Shown: positions 16,780 through 24,927 of the stretch, piece by piece
Position numbering within the stretch: the first letter of the stretch is position 1
How the letters are laid out: every line of letters begins with the position of its first letter
From: Klenkia terrae
GTDB taxonomy: Bacteria > Actinomycetota > Actinomycetes > Mycobacteriales > Geodermatophilaceae
Assembly (NCBI RefSeq): GCF_900491935.1
Contig: NZ_UEXK01000004.1
Location: 4,428,539-4,462,039, forward strand
DNA: 33,501 bases
Direction: 5' to 3'
Position numbers and translations under genes: made by a program
Notes under the pieces: model-generated
Database searches by the model: none
What the model was told of the DNA's origin: nothing
Seen by the model: the letters and a program-made list of their open reading frames with translations, nothing else

Positions 16780-17153
16780 TGGACCCGCTCGCCGCCTTCC
16801 TCGTGGGCCAGCTGACCACCGATGGGTTCGTGCCCGTGACGGTCCTGCGGGTCACCCAGGGCCGGGTGCCCGCCCGGGGCTCAGCGCAAGCCCTGGCGGT
16901 GGGCGGCAAGCGGCTGTGGCTGGCCCACGCCCAGCTCTTCGGCCAGCCCACCCTGGCCAGCGTCCCGCTGGCCAAGGTCACCGGGGTCGACGTCCGGCAG
17001 GTCCGGCGGATCACCGGCGCCCGGCGCGAGCTGTCGGCCTGGGTGGACGGCAACACGCTGCGGTTCACCGTGGTGGACGACGAGGCCACCACCGCGGCGT
17101 TCGTCGCCGCCGTCCGGGCCGGGGGGTCTCAGCCCACGACGACCGCGGGCTGA
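16779..17153 (+). CDS. Small hypothetical protein, PH-like
   Basis: GTG 16779 overlaps the last base of the M20 peptidase stop codon (TAGTG), so the two are probably co-translated. The 124-aa product has alternating beta-strand pattern (KRLWLAHAQLFGQPTLASVP, LAKVTGVDVRQVRR, LSAWVDGNTLRFTVVDDEAT) ending in one helix (TAAFVAAVRA). This matches the strand-then-helix build of bacterial PH-like domains. No signal peptide or catalytic motif is seen, and no specific family was recognised. Its 3' end overlaps the converging diguanylate cyclase gene by 25 nt. Confidence 0.7.
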   Translation: MDPLAAFLVGQLTTDGFVPVTVLRVTQGRVPARGSAQALAVGGKRLWLAHAQLFGQPTLASVPLAKVTGVDVRQVRRITGARRELSAWVDGNTLRFTVVDDEATTAAFVAAVRAGGSQPTTTAG

Positions 17154-19075
17154 GCCGCCAGCACGGCGCGGGCCCGGCCGGCGTCCTTGCCGGCGTAGAG
17201 CGCCGCGTCGGCGCGGGCCAGCGTGTCCTGCGCGGTCTCCCCGCGGCACCACTGCGCGATGCCGACCGTGGCGCTCTGCCCGAACGGCACCGCCGCGATG
17301 ATCCGCTCGGCCACCGGGCGGGCCTCCTCGTCGGTGCAGTCGGGCAGGGCGACGACGAACTCCTCGCCGCCCCAGCGGGCGATCAGGTCGCCGTCGCGCA
17401 GGCACTCGGTGGCCGCGGCGGCGAAGTCGTGCAGGAGGACGTCGCCGGCGGCGTGGCCGAAGGTGTCGTTGTAGGCCTTGAAGTGGTCCAGGTCCAGCAG
17501 CAGCAGGGTCAGCGGCAGGCGGCTGCGCTGGGCCCGGGCGACCTCGATCGTCGACATCTCGTCCCAGCGCCGGCGGTTGGCCAGCCCGGTGAGCTGGTCG
17601 CGGTCGGCGGCACGGGCCAGCTCGGCGAGGTGGTTGCCGCGCTCGATGGCTCGCGCGGCCTCGTTGCCCAGCACCTGCAGCACGCCGCGGGTGGTGGCGC
17701 AGAAGACGTCGACCGGCTGCCGCCACAGGATCCCGATGAGGGCCACGACCTTGTCCTCGCCCAGGACCGCGGGCTGCCATGCCGCCGACGCCACCCCGAG
17801 GTGCTCGACGAGGTCGCTGCTGACGCCCTCCTCGTCGGCGACGTGGCTGGCGAAGTAGGGGGTGCCCTCCTCGAAGACCCGGGCGGTCAGCGAGGCGGAC
17901 GGGTCGGTGCTGAAGCGGAGCGGCGGCAGGTCGAGGCCGTCGACGGCGGTGGACACCAGGTGGCCCTCGCCGTCGGGCTCGAGCAGGTAGGCGCCGTCCG
18001 CGCCGACGGCCTCCCGCACGGCGGCGCAGATCGCGGCGCGCGGGTCCTCGGCCAGCAGCACGGTCCGCGACGCGCGGGCCATGACCTCGACCTGGCGGTG
18101 CCGCTCCTCGGAGTAGTCGACCGCGTCCCGCAGGCGGACCACCAGGACCAGCCGCTCGTCCCGGTTGAGCGCCAGGGCCAGGCCCAGCGCGGCCCCGAGG
18201 GCGACGTAGGCCTGCACGATGCCGGCCCGGACCAGGACGTCGTCCACCGCGGCGAAGGGGCCCTCGCCCTGCAGCGTGTAGACCACCGCCACCACGCTGA
18301 CCGCCGCGGTGCGCAGCACCGTCAGCCCGGTGTCGAACCGCAGCGCCACCCAGGCGGTGAGCGCGAAGAGCGGGAACGCGATCGGGTACTCGGGCATCCA
18401 GTGGAAGACCGCCACGTTGCCGAGCACGGAGGCGGCGACGGCGAGCACGAGCTCGACCGCACGCCACCCGCCCGGTGCGCGGAAAGGCAGCATCCCGTCG
18501 ACGACGGGGCCGCGCCGGGTCAGCAGCAGCTGCCGGACCCGCAGCCCGAGGGCGACGACGACGAGGACAGCGGCGCCGTTGCGGGCCTGCCAGACGACCA
18601 GGCCGAGCACCGACCAGCTGCCGTCGGCCACGGCCAGGACGACGGTGCCCACCGCGGCGCCGGCCGTCGTCGCGATGCCGGTGGCCAGCAGGAGGCCGCC
18701 CAGGTCACGCATGTCCAGCAGCAGCGGACCCGCGGCGCCCGTGGAGCCGGCGAGTCGGCGGTAGAGCAGGACGACGAGGCCGGCCTGGCCCAGGTTGACC
18801 GCGGCCAGCCCGCCGGAGACGAGCAGGTCCTCCCCGGTGAGCAGGTCGGTGGCCAGCACCACCGCGACCAGGAGGGCGCAGTCCAGGACGAAGGTGGCGC
18901 GGCCGCGCTGGAGCAGCAGCCACAGCGCACCGACGCCGGCGGCCGGCCAGACCAGGTTGACCCCGGTGCCCTCGACCACCGTGAGGCGGCCGACCACCGC
19001 GGCCCCGGCGAACAGCAGCGCGAACGCGGCGGTGCGGAGCAGGCCGGTGGCGTCCGGGCGGGAGGGAGTGGTCAC
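17129..19075 (-). CDS. MASE1-GAF-GGDEF diguanylate cyclase
   Basis: This 648-aa membrane sensor-enzyme has residues 10 to about 300 with eight or so hydrophobic segments in MASE1 style (VNLVWPAAGVGALWLLL; ALTAWVALRF). A GAF-like sensory domain follows (about 330-475, PRAAICAAVREAVGADGAYL), then a GGDEF domain (about 490-640). The active-site loop is GGEEF at 569-573, an active variant. It is preceded by RDGD exactly five residues upstream, the inhibitory I-site for c-di-GMP. It should make c-di-GMP from GTP with product inhibition. Start GTG 19075 was chosen because the sequence upstream is low-complexity Arg/Gly. It is divergent from the SDR gene, with 86 nt between the two. Confidence 0.9.
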   Translation of the reverse strand: MTTPSRPDATGLLRTAAFALLFAGAAVVGRLTVVEGTGVNLVWPAAGVGALWLLLQRGRATFVLDCALLVAVVLATDLLTGEDLLVSGGLAAVNLGQAGLVVLLYRRLAGSTGAAGPLLLDMRDLGGLLLATGIATTAGAAVGTVVLAVADGSWSVLGLVVWQARNGAAVLVVVALGLRVRQLLLTRRGPVVDGMLPFRAPGGWRAVELVLAVAASVLGNVAVFHWMPEYPIAFPLFALTAWVALRFDTGLTVLRTAAVSVVAVVYTLQGEGPFAAVDDVLVRAGIVQAYVALGAALGLALALNRDERLVLVVRLRDAVDYSEERHRQVEVMARASRTVLLAEDPRAAICAAVREAVGADGAYLLEPDGEGHLVSTAVDGLDLPPLRFSTDPSASLTARVFEEGTPYFASHVADEEGVSSDLVEHLGVASAAWQPAVLGEDKVVALIGILWRQPVDVFCATTRGVLQVLGNEAARAIERGNHLAELARAADRDQLTGLANRRRWDEMSTIEVARAQRSRLPLTLLLLDLDHFKAYNDTFGHAAGDVLLHDFAAAATECLRDGDLIARWGGEEFVVALPDCTDEEARPVAERIIAAVPFGQSATVGIAQWCRGETAQDTLARADAALYAGKDAGRARAVLAAQPAVVVG

Positions 19076-19161
19076 GAGGACCCATCGGCCGGTCCGGCGG
19101 CCGGCTCCACCGGTCCCACCCCTGCGGGTGACCCAGGTCGCTCCCGTGCTTCGATGCCGGC

Positions 19162-19959
19162 ATGAGCGAGCACACCCCCCGGCCCGGATCCGTCGCACTG
19201 GTCACCGGCGGGAGCGGTGGCTTCGGCCGCGCTCTGGCCGCCCGGCTGCGCGACGCCGACGTCCGGGTGGTCCTGGCCGACCTGGACTCCCCGCGCAACC
19301 GGGCCGTGGCCGAGGAGCTGGGGGTCGGCTTCGCCGTCCTGGACGTGACCGACCACGCGGCCAACCAGGCCGTCGTCGCCGCGGTCGAGGCCGAGCACGG
19401 CCGGCTGGACGCCGCGTTCCTCAACGCCGGCATCGCCGGCTCGGGCACGACCGACGCCCTGGACGTCGAGGAGTACCTCCGGGTCGTCGCGATCGACCTG
19501 CACGGCGTCGTCTACGGCACCGACGCCGCCCGGCCGGCGCTGCGCCGGGCCGGCGGCGGCTCGGTCGTGGTCACCGCGTCGCTGGCCGGGCTGTCCCCGA
19601 TGCCGACCGACCAGGCCTACTCGGTGGCCAAGGCCGGCGCGGTGGCCTTCGTCCGGTCGATCGCCCCGGTGCTGCACGCCGAGGGCATCACCATCTCCGC
19701 GATCTGCCCCGGGTTCGCCGACACCGCGATCATCGACCCGCTGCGCGAGCACTTCGCGGCCGCCGACTTCCCGGTGCTCACCGCCGACGAGGTGGCCGCG
19801 GCCATGGCCCAGGCCTGGACGTCGGCCGACCCCGGCGCGGCCTACGTCGTCCAGCCCGGCGTCGGTGCGGTGCCCTACCGGTTCAAGGGCGTGCCCGCGG
19901 CGAAGACCACGGCGGGGGAGTCCGCCCGGATCCCCACCCAGCTGATGGGCCCGCTGTGA
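19162..19959 (+). CDS. Short-chain dehydrogenase/reductase
   Basis: This 265-aa classical SDR has the NAD(P) motif TGGSGGFG at 15-22, ADLD after the second strand (favouring NAD(H)), NAG in mid-domain, and the catalytic set S140, Y153 and K157 (YSVAK). The substrate is unknown. The C-terminus (YRFKGVPAAKTTAGESARIP) extends beyond the usual fold and may shape the active site. TTCGAT (19150-19155) precedes the start by 6 nt, a weak -10. The quinone oxidoreductase gene follows after 23 nt, so the pair probably forms an operon of oxidoreductases. Confidence 0.9.
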   Translation: MSEHTPRPGSVALVTGGSGGFGRALAARLRDADVRVVLADLDSPRNRAVAEELGVGFAVLDVTDHAANQAVVAAVEAEHGRLDAAFLNAGIAGSGTTDALDVEEYLRVVAIDLHGVVYGTDAARPALRRAGGGSVVVTASLAGLSPMPTDQAYSVAKAGAVAFVRSIAPVLHAEGITISAICPGFADTAIIDPLREHFAAADFPVLTADEVAAAMAQAWTSADPGAAYVVQPGVGAVPYRFKGVPAAKTTAGESARIPTQLMGPL

Positions 19960-19982
19960 CCGCGTCTGGCAAGGTCGCGGTC

Positions 19983-20936
19983 ATGCGTGCATGGCGTGTC
20001 CACTCCCTCGGCGACCCCGCAGACGTGATGACCCTCGACGAGGTGCCTGAGCCGGAGCCCGGCCCCGGCCAGGTCAAGGTCAAGGTGCTGGCCGCGGCGC
20101 TGAACTTCCCGGACATACTGATGGCGCAGGGCACCTACCAGGAGAAGCCCCCGCTGCCGTTCACCCCGGGCCTGGAGCTGTGCGGCCAGCTGCCCGACGG
20201 CAGCCGAGTGCTCGGTTCGCCGTCCGGCGGGCCGGGTGCGCTGGCCGAGTACGCGCTGATGGACGCCGACGCCGCCTGGCCGGTGCCCGACGGCATGGGC
20301 GACGCGCAGGCCGCCGCGCTCTACATCACCTACCAGACCGGCTACGTCGGCCTGCACCGCCGGGCCGCCCTGCAGCCGGGGGAGTGGCTGCTCGTGCACG
20401 CCGGCGCCGGCGGCGTCGGGACGGCGGCCATCCAGCTGGGCAAGGCCGCCGGCGCACAGGTCATCGCCACGGCCGGCGGGCCGAAGAAGACCGCAGTCTG
20501 CACCGAGCTGGGCGCCGACCACGTCATCGACTACCTGAGCGAGGACTTCGTCGCCCGGGTCAAGGAGATCACCGGCGGCCACGGCGCCGACGTGGTCTAC
20601 GACCCGGTGGGCGGCGACGTCTTCGACGGGTCGACCAAGTGCATCGCGTTCGAGGGCCGGATCGTCGTCGTCGGGTTCACCTCCGGCCGGATCCCGGCCG
20701 CGAAGGCCAACCACCTGCTGGTGAAGAACTACTCGGTGCTCGGCCTGCACTGGGGGCTGTACCGCAGCAAGGACCCGGGCCGGATCGCCGACGTGCACCA
20801 GGCGCTGTGCGACCTGTTCGCCGAGGGCAAGATCGACCCGCTGATCGGCCAGACCCTGCCGATGGACCAGGCGCCGACGGCGCTGGCCTCCCTCGGCGAC
20901 CGCGGCACGGTCGGCAAGGTCGTCCTCACGCCGTAG
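19983..20936 (+). CDS. Zinc-independent MDR, NADPH:quinone oxidoreductase type
   Basis: This 317-aa medium-chain reductase begins MRAWRVHSLGDPADVMTLDE, as family members do. It has a GroES-like domain and then the Rossmann motif HAGAGGVGTAAIQLGKAAGA. The structural and catalytic zinc ligands of alcohol dehydrogenases are absent, placing it with quinone oxidoreductases and crotonyl-CoA reductase-like enzymes that use NADPH. A GTG at 19956 overlaps the SDR stop and is in frame, but ATG 19983 gives the normal N-terminus. A strong terminator follows. Confidence 0.88.
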   Translation: MRAWRVHSLGDPADVMTLDEVPEPEPGPGQVKVKVLAAALNFPDILMAQGTYQEKPPLPFTPGLELCGQLPDGSRVLGSPSGGPGALAEYALMDADAAWPVPDGMGDAQAAALYITYQTGYVGLHRRAALQPGEWLLVHAGAGGVGTAAIQLGKAAGAQVIATAGGPKKTAVCTELGADHVIDYLSEDFVARVKEITGGHGADVVYDPVGGDVFDGSTKCIAFEGRIVVVGFTSGRIPAAKANHLLVKNYSVLGLHWGLYRSKDPGRIADVHQALCDLFAEGKIDPLIGQTLPMDQAPTALASLGDRGTVGKVVLTP

Positions 20937-20950
20937 GCCCCGTCGGGCAG

Positions 20951-21002
20951 AGGAACCTCTGCACCCCCTCGTCGGCCGATGAGGGGGTGCAGCGGTTCCT
21001 TT
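20951..21002. terminator. Strong bidirectional terminator
   Basis: AGGAACC (20951-20957) plus TGCACCCCCTC (20960-20970) pairs with GAGGGGGTGCA (20981-20991) plus GGTTCCT (20994-21000). This gives 18 bp with a 2x2 internal loop and a 10-nt loop, followed by TT. It stands between the plus-strand quinone oxidoreductase and the minus-strand DUF5703 gene and can serve both. Confidence 0.88.
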
Positions 21003-21009
21003 GCCGGGG

Positions 21010-21213
21010 CTACACGGCGGGGCGCGGCAGGTAGCTCAGGCGGGCGCGGCGGCGCATGACCACCCGGCGGGTGCCGTCGGCGAACATCTGCAGCTTCGCG
21101 AGCTCCCAGCCGCCCACGTCGGACTGCAGGCTCATCATCTGCGCCGCGGCGGACCGGCCGGTGCCGGACGGGATGCGCAGCGGGGCGTACTCCCACTCTC
21201 CGGTGATCGACAC
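21010..21213 (-). CDS. DUF5703 family protein
   Basis: This small protein (67 aa from GTG 21213) has the DUF5703 pattern: WEYAPLRIPSGTG, then GGWELAKLQMFADGTRRVVM and RRRARL. The function is unknown; it is a single small beta-alpha domain of the cytoplasm, widespread in actinomycetes. The frame is open to GTG 21249, which would add 12 residues. The shorter start was preferred because family members begin just before WEY, and because TGGCACCAT lies 7 nt ahead (21229-21221, minus strand), a pattern nearly identical to the one before the M20 gene at 15432. Confidence 0.78.
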   Translation of the reverse strand: MSITGEWEYAPLRIPSGTGRSAAAQMMSLQSDVGGWELAKLQMFADGTRRVVMRRRARLSYLPRPAV

Positions 21214-21330
21214 GCCCCCGATGGTGCCAGCCGTTCGCCTCCCGGTCACCCGGACGTCGGACGTGTCACGGCCGGCCGGGCCGGGCAGCCCTCCCGGGAC
21301 CCACCCGACCCGGACCGCTGGAGGACCGCG

Positions 21331-21489
21331 ATGACCGACCCCGTGGACGACGCCGACCGCCTCGAGCAGCAGCAGGCGATCACCGAGGAGGTGGGCCCGG
21401 GCACCCCGGTCCCGGCCGACGCGGACCCCGCGGACGCCGTGGACCAGCGGCGCGCCGTCCCGCTGGACGAGGACGACGCGCCCCGCTGA
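21331..21489 (+). CDS. Small acidic hypothetical protein (52 aa)
   Basis: ATG 21331 has a strong GGAGGA (21320-21325) 5 nt ahead. The 52-aa product is very acidic and probably disordered (MTDPVDDADRLEQQQAITEE; VPLDEDDAPR). No family was recognised. Its TGA is back-to-back with the stop of the converging lipoprotein gene within the palindrome TGATCA (21487-21492). The good ribosome-binding site and clean codon use support a real gene. Confidence 0.65.
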   Translation: MTDPVDDADRLEQQQAITEEVGPGTPVPADADPADAVDQRRAVPLDEDDAPR

Positions 21490-22488
21490 TCAGCCCCGCG
21501 CGTCGATCAGCTGCAGCTGCCCGGTCTCCCGGCTGCCGACGAAGACCCGCCCGGTCGTCGGGTCGACCGCGACGGTGTTGGGCTGGCGGACGGTCGGGAA
21601 CCGGGCCACCTCGGTGAGCTCGTCGCCGGCGGTGGACAGCCCGACCACCTCGTTGGTGGCCGTCAGGGTCACCCAGACGACCTGGTCGGTGCTGTCGTAG
21701 GCGAGGCCGTACGGCGTGCCCTCGAGGGGGTAGGTCGAGTCGAGCTCGAGTGGGTCCGAGCCGTAGACCAGCATCGCGTCGCCGCGGGTGTCGGCGACCA
21801 GGAACCGGCCCTGGCCGTCCGTGACGATGTGGGTGGGCCCGTCCCCCGCGTCCAGCACGGTCTGCAGCTCGCCGGCCGCGACGTCGTAGGTGGTGATGCT
21901 GAAGGCGCCGACGTCCACGACCCCGGCGACGTCGCCCACGGTGGCCACACCGCCGGGTTGGGTCTGGGAGTCGAAGGTCTGGGTGACCTCGCCGTCGGTG
22001 ACCACCGAGAGGGTGCCGCCCATCTCGTCGCCCACCAGGATCTGGCCGCTGGCCACCCGGGCGGCGTCGTGCGGGTAGTCCCCGACCATCGTCTCGGTGA
22101 CCTCGCCGCCGGGTAGCGCGACCTCGACGAGCATGTTGGAGTCCTCGGCCGGCACGAGCACCGGACCGCCCGGTGCGGCCAGCTGCAGGTGCCGGGCGTG
22201 GCCGGGCAGCGGGATCTCGGCCTGGGTCACGCCCTGGGCGTCGGTGAGCACCAGCCGGTTCGGGTCCCGGACGGCGACGGCGAGCAGCCCGGTGACCGGG
22301 TCGAACACCATGCCCTCGGCATCGGGGTCCAGGTCGACCACCGTCCCGGCCGGGTCGGCGGTGAGCTCGGGGGAGTCGGCCGGCTCGGCGGCCTTCACCG
22401 GCTCCGCGGCGGGGGCGTCGTCCGACCCGGACGAGCAGGCGCCGAGCACGAGGGCGAGGGGGAGCAGGAGGGCGGCGGTGCGGTGCAT
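21490..22488 (-). CDS. Beta-propeller surface lipoprotein (YncE-like)
   Basis: This 332-aa exported lipoprotein has signal peptide MHRTAALLLPLALVLGAC with lipobox LGAC and lipidated C18, followed by an Asp/Glu/Ala-rich linker. The mature part has about seven repeats of the YncE/NHL type (GMVFDPVTGLLAVAVRDPNR; NTVAVDPTTGRVFVGSRETG), each pairing a predicted strand with a DPxTG-like turn, so a seven-bladed propeller is likely. Such proteins bind ligands or partners at the cell surface; no enzyme motif is seen. ATG 22488 has GGTGGAG only 2 nt ahead, a rather close site. It follows the GT4 glycosyltransferase by 43 nt on the same strand, probably in one operon. Confidence 0.87.
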   Translation of the reverse strand: MHRTAALLLPLALVLGACSSGSDDAPAAEPVKAAEPADSPELTADPAGTVVDLDPDAEGMVFDPVTGLLAVAVRDPNRLVLTDAQGVTQAEIPLPGHARHLQLAAPGGPVLVPAEDSNMLVEVALPGGEVTETMVGDYPHDAARVASGQILVGDEMGGTLSVVTDGEVTQTFDSQTQPGGVATVGDVAGVVDVGAFSITTYDVAAGELQTVLDAGDGPTHIVTDGQGRFLVADTRGDAMLVYGSDPLELDSTYPLEGTPYGLAYDSTDQVVWVTLTATNEVVGLSTAGDELTEVARFPTVRQPNTVAVDPTTGRVFVGSRETGQLQLIDARG

Positions 22489-22531
22489 CGCTCCACCCTG
22501 CGGGTTCCGGGGTGCCGGCGCTGACCGGGGG

Positions 22532-23659
22532 TCACGCGGCCGGGAGCAGCTCGAGCATGCGGTCGACGGCGGCCGACCACGGGAAGTCGGCGGCCCGGGC
22601 CCGCGCCGCCCGCCGGCGCTCGTCGACCGGGAGGGCCAGCACCTGCTGCACGCCGTCGGCGAAGGACCCGGCGTCGTCGGCCACCGCGGCCCCGTGCCGA
22701 CCGCCGGCCACCAGCTCGCGCAGGGCGGAGCTGGCCGAGGCCACCACCGGGGTGCCGCAGGCGAGGGACTCCAGGCCCGCCAGCCCGAAGGTCTCGTGCG
22801 GGCCGGGCGCCAGCGCGACGTCCGCGCTGGCCAGCAGGGCGGCGAGACGCCCGCGGTCGGCGACATGGCCGAGCCAGCGCACGGGCAGACCGACGGACCC
22901 GGTCTGCAGGCGCGCGGCGAGCGGACCGTCGCCCACCACCACGAGCGTGGCCCGGACCCCGCGCCGCCGGAGCTCGGCCAGCGTGTCCAGCGACCGCTGC
23001 GGGTGCTTCTCCGCCGACAGCCGGCCGCAGTGGACCAGCAGGACGTCGGAGCGGTCCAGCAGCTCCGCGCGCAGCCGGACGTCGAACCGGTCCGGGGCGA
23101 AGGTGCGCAGGTCGACGCCCAGCGGCACCTGGGCCACCGGCATGCCGAGTCGGGCGAACTCCTCGGCGGCGAAGTCGGTGCTGCAGACCACCAGGTCGTG
23201 CCCGGCCACCGTCCGGCGGTTCGCCGCGTCGGCCACCCGGCGCGCGGCACCCGGGGGGAGCAGCCACTGGGTGAGCAGCCGGTCCAACCGCTCGTGGGCG
23301 AGGACCAGCGCGGGGACGTCGCGCTCGGCGGCCCACCGGCCCAGGCCCCGCAGCGTCGTCCGGTCCGAGACCTCGATCCGGTCGGGGTGCAGCTGCTCCA
23401 GCAGTCGGCGCACGCGCCACGGGTCCATCACCCGGTAGCCGCCGGTGCCGGGCACCCGCGGTGCGGCCAGGGTCAGCCGGGTGACGGTGCCCGCCGCGAC
23501 GTCGGCCGGGGCGCCGTCGGTCCGCGCCCCCGGGACGACGACGGCCACCGCGTGCCCCCGGTGCGCATAGCCCAGGGCGAGCCGGTCCACCGCCGTCCGC
23601 AGTCCGCCGGAGGTGGGGTGGTGCAGGTTGGCCACGAGGACGATGCGCACGCCCGGCAC
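22532..23659 (-). CDS. GT4-family glycosyltransferase
   Basis: This 375-aa GT-B fold enzyme opens with RIVLVANLHHPTSGGLRTAV, the glycine-rich acceptor-side loop of GT4 enzymes. It later has LLVHCGRLSAEKHPQRSLDT and the nucleotide-sugar site GPHETFGLAGLESLACGTP, where both Glu of the EX7E motif are present. It probably transfers a hexose from an activated sugar to a lipid or glycan; donor and acceptor are unknown. Start GTG 23659 was chosen because AGGAGAG lies 7 nt ahead. GTG 23650 and a long low-complexity extension are less likely. There is no membrane segment. The lipoprotein gene lies downstream. Confidence 0.88.
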   Translation of the reverse strand: MPGVRIVLVANLHHPTSGGLRTAVDRLALGYAHRGHAVAVVVPGARTDGAPADVAAGTVTRLTLAAPRVPGTGGYRVMDPWRVRRLLEQLHPDRIEVSDRTTLRGLGRWAAERDVPALVLAHERLDRLLTQWLLPPGAARRVADAANRRTVAGHDLVVCSTDFAAEEFARLGMPVAQVPLGVDLRTFAPDRFDVRLRAELLDRSDVLLVHCGRLSAEKHPQRSLDTLAELRRRGVRATLVVVGDGPLAARLQTGSVGLPVRWLGHVADRGRLAALLASADVALAPGPHETFGLAGLESLACGTPVVASASSALRELVAGGRHGAAVADDAGSFADGVQQVLALPVDERRRAARARAADFPWSAAVDRMLELLPAA

Positions 23660-23739
23660 GATCCGGCTCTCCTGCGACGGCCCCGTGGCCGTCGGGTGGA
23701 CGCCGTGCGGCGGACCGGCGAGCAGGTGATCATGCCGCT

Positions 23740-24189
23740 GTGACCTGGCCGATCGTCGTGGTGGTGGTGCTCCTCGTGGGGCTGCCGCTGGGTGCTGTCT
23801 GGTGGAGCCGCCGGCGGTTCTGGGCCCGGCTGCGGCCGGGGCGCGACCGCGACGTGCTCGGGGAGGTCGTGCGCCGCCACGGTCTAGGACCCGCGGCGAT
23901 CGCCCGGGTCGAGGACGCCGTCCTGTGGGGGAAGCGGGTCGACGACCCGCGCGAGCGCGCGGCCGTCGTGGACCTGGCCCGGGCGAGCCTTCCGCGCCCG
24001 CCGTCCGGCCGGTGGGCCACGGTCGTGGTGGTGGGCGCGGTCGCCTACCTGGTCGTGGCGGTCGCCGGCGCTGTGTGGGCGACCGTGCAGGGACGGTGGG
24101 ACGACGTGCCGTGGACCGTCCTCCTGGTCGCCGGGCTCGTCGGGGTGGGGAACGGCCCTCGGCTGGCGATCCGCCGGAACACCGACTGA
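23740..24189 (+). CDS. Small multi-spanning membrane protein
   Basis: This 149-aa protein has a membrane helix at about residues 3-22 (IVVVVVLLVGLPLGAVWW), then a basic cytoplasmic stretch (SRRRFWARLRPGRDRD). A helical region with LGPAAIARVEDAVLWGKRV follows, then two further hydrophobic segments (about 93-115 and 126-142). No family was recognised. The start is GTG 23740; no clear Shine-Dalgarno sequence is seen. It diverges from the GT4 gene and converges on the ribosomal protein S4 gene across a strong hairpin. Confidence 0.7.
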   Translation: MTWPIVVVVVLLVGLPLGAVWWSRRRFWARLRPGRDRDVLGEVVRRHGLGPAAIARVEDAVLWGKRVDDPRERAAVVDLARASLPRPPSGRWATVVVVGAVAYLVVAVAGAVWATVQGRWDDVPWTVLLVAGLVGVGNGPRLAIRRNTD

Positions 24190-24191
24190 CG

Positions 24192-24245
24192 CTCGGCACG
24201 GTCGATGCGCATTCCGCAGCTGGGATGCACAGGAACCGTGCCGAG
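24192..24245. terminator. Long hairpin between convergent genes
   Basis: CTCGGCACGGT (24192-24202) pairs perfectly with ACCGTGCCGAG (24235-24245). The 32-nt interior can pair further (near 24206-24215 with 24221-24232, about nine of ten positions). It separates the membrane protein gene from the S4 gene and probably ends both transcripts. Confidence 0.8.
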
Positions 24246-24255
24246 CCGGCCGGGG

Positions 24256-24870
24256 TCAGCGGGAGTAGTGCTCCACGACCAGCTGCTCCTCGCACTGCAC
24301 CGGGATCTCGCTGCGCTGCGGACGGCGGGCGACGAAGCAGGTCAGCTCGGCCAGCCGGACGTCGAGGTACTTCGGCGCCTCGGCGTGCGCGCCGGACGCG
24401 GCCACCTGGAAGGGCTGCTTGGGCTTGCTGCGCTCGGCGATGGCGACCACGTCACCGGGCTCGACCCGGTAGCTGGGCCGGTCCACCCGGCGGCCGTTGA
24501 CCGTCACGTGGTGGTGGGTGACGTTCTGCCGGGCCTGGTAGATGGTCCGGGCGAAGCCGGCGCGCAGCACCGTGGCGTCCAGCCGCGACTCCAGGTCCAG
24601 CAGCAGCGCCTCGCCGGTCTTCGCGCCGGTGTTGCGGCCCTGCTTGCGGGCCCGGTCGAAGGCCAGCCGCAGCTGGGTCTCGCTCACGTCGTACTGCGCG
24701 CGCAGCCGCTGCTTCTCCAGCAACCGGGTCTTGTAGTCGCTGGTGTTCTTCCGCTTGCGGCCGTGCTCGCCGGGCGGGTAGGGGCGGCGCTCGAAGTACT
24801 TCACGCACTTGGGCGTCAGCGGCATGCCCAGTGCGCGGGACAGGCGCACCTTCGGTCGGGGGGTGTTCAC
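24256..24870 (-). CDS. rpsD: 30S ribosomal protein S4 (short, zinc-free form)
   Basis: This 204-aa protein matches S4 throughout. It starts RPKVRLSRALGMPLTPKCVK, has YFERRPYPPGEHGRKRKNTS and the S4 RNA-binding domain (LDATVLRAGFARTIYQARQN, VTVNGRRVDRPSYRVEPGD), and ends EEQLVVEHYSR. S4 nucleates assembly of the 30S body. The N-terminus lacks the four-cysteine zinc knuckle of the long form and is close in length to the stand-alone Streptomyces S4. It is not beside rpsK or rpoA. Start GTG 24870 has AGGAGG 4 nt ahead on the minus strand. An IdeR-type iron box lies 13-31 nt upstream, so expression is probably iron-dependent. Whether a second rpsD exists in the alpha operon cannot be seen here. 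Confidence 0.93.
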   Translation of the reverse strand: MNTPRPKVRLSRALGMPLTPKCVKYFERRPYPPGEHGRKRKNTSDYKTRLLEKQRLRAQYDVSETQLRLAFDRARKQGRNTGAKTGEALLLDLESRLDATVLRAGFARTIYQARQNVTHHHVTVNGRRVDRPSYRVEPGDVVAIAERSKPKQPFQVAASGAHAEAPKYLDVRLAELTCFVARRPQRSEIPVQCEEQLVVEHYSR

Positions 24871-24882
24871 GGGGCCTCCTCG

Positions 24883-24901
24883 TTCGGTTAGCCTCACCTT
24901 A
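24883..24901. promoter_or_regulatory. IdeR/DtxR iron box
   Basis: TTCGGTTAGCCTCACCTTA matches the degenerate IdeR consensus TWAGGTTAGSCTWACCTWA at 17 of 19 positions. It sits in the 57-nt gap between the divergent starts of rpsD (24870, minus) and the DUF2470 gene (24928, plus), close enough to block or activate both promoters. Confidence 0.85.
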
Positions 24902-24927
24902 CTCACACCGAAGACGAGGACCCCGCG

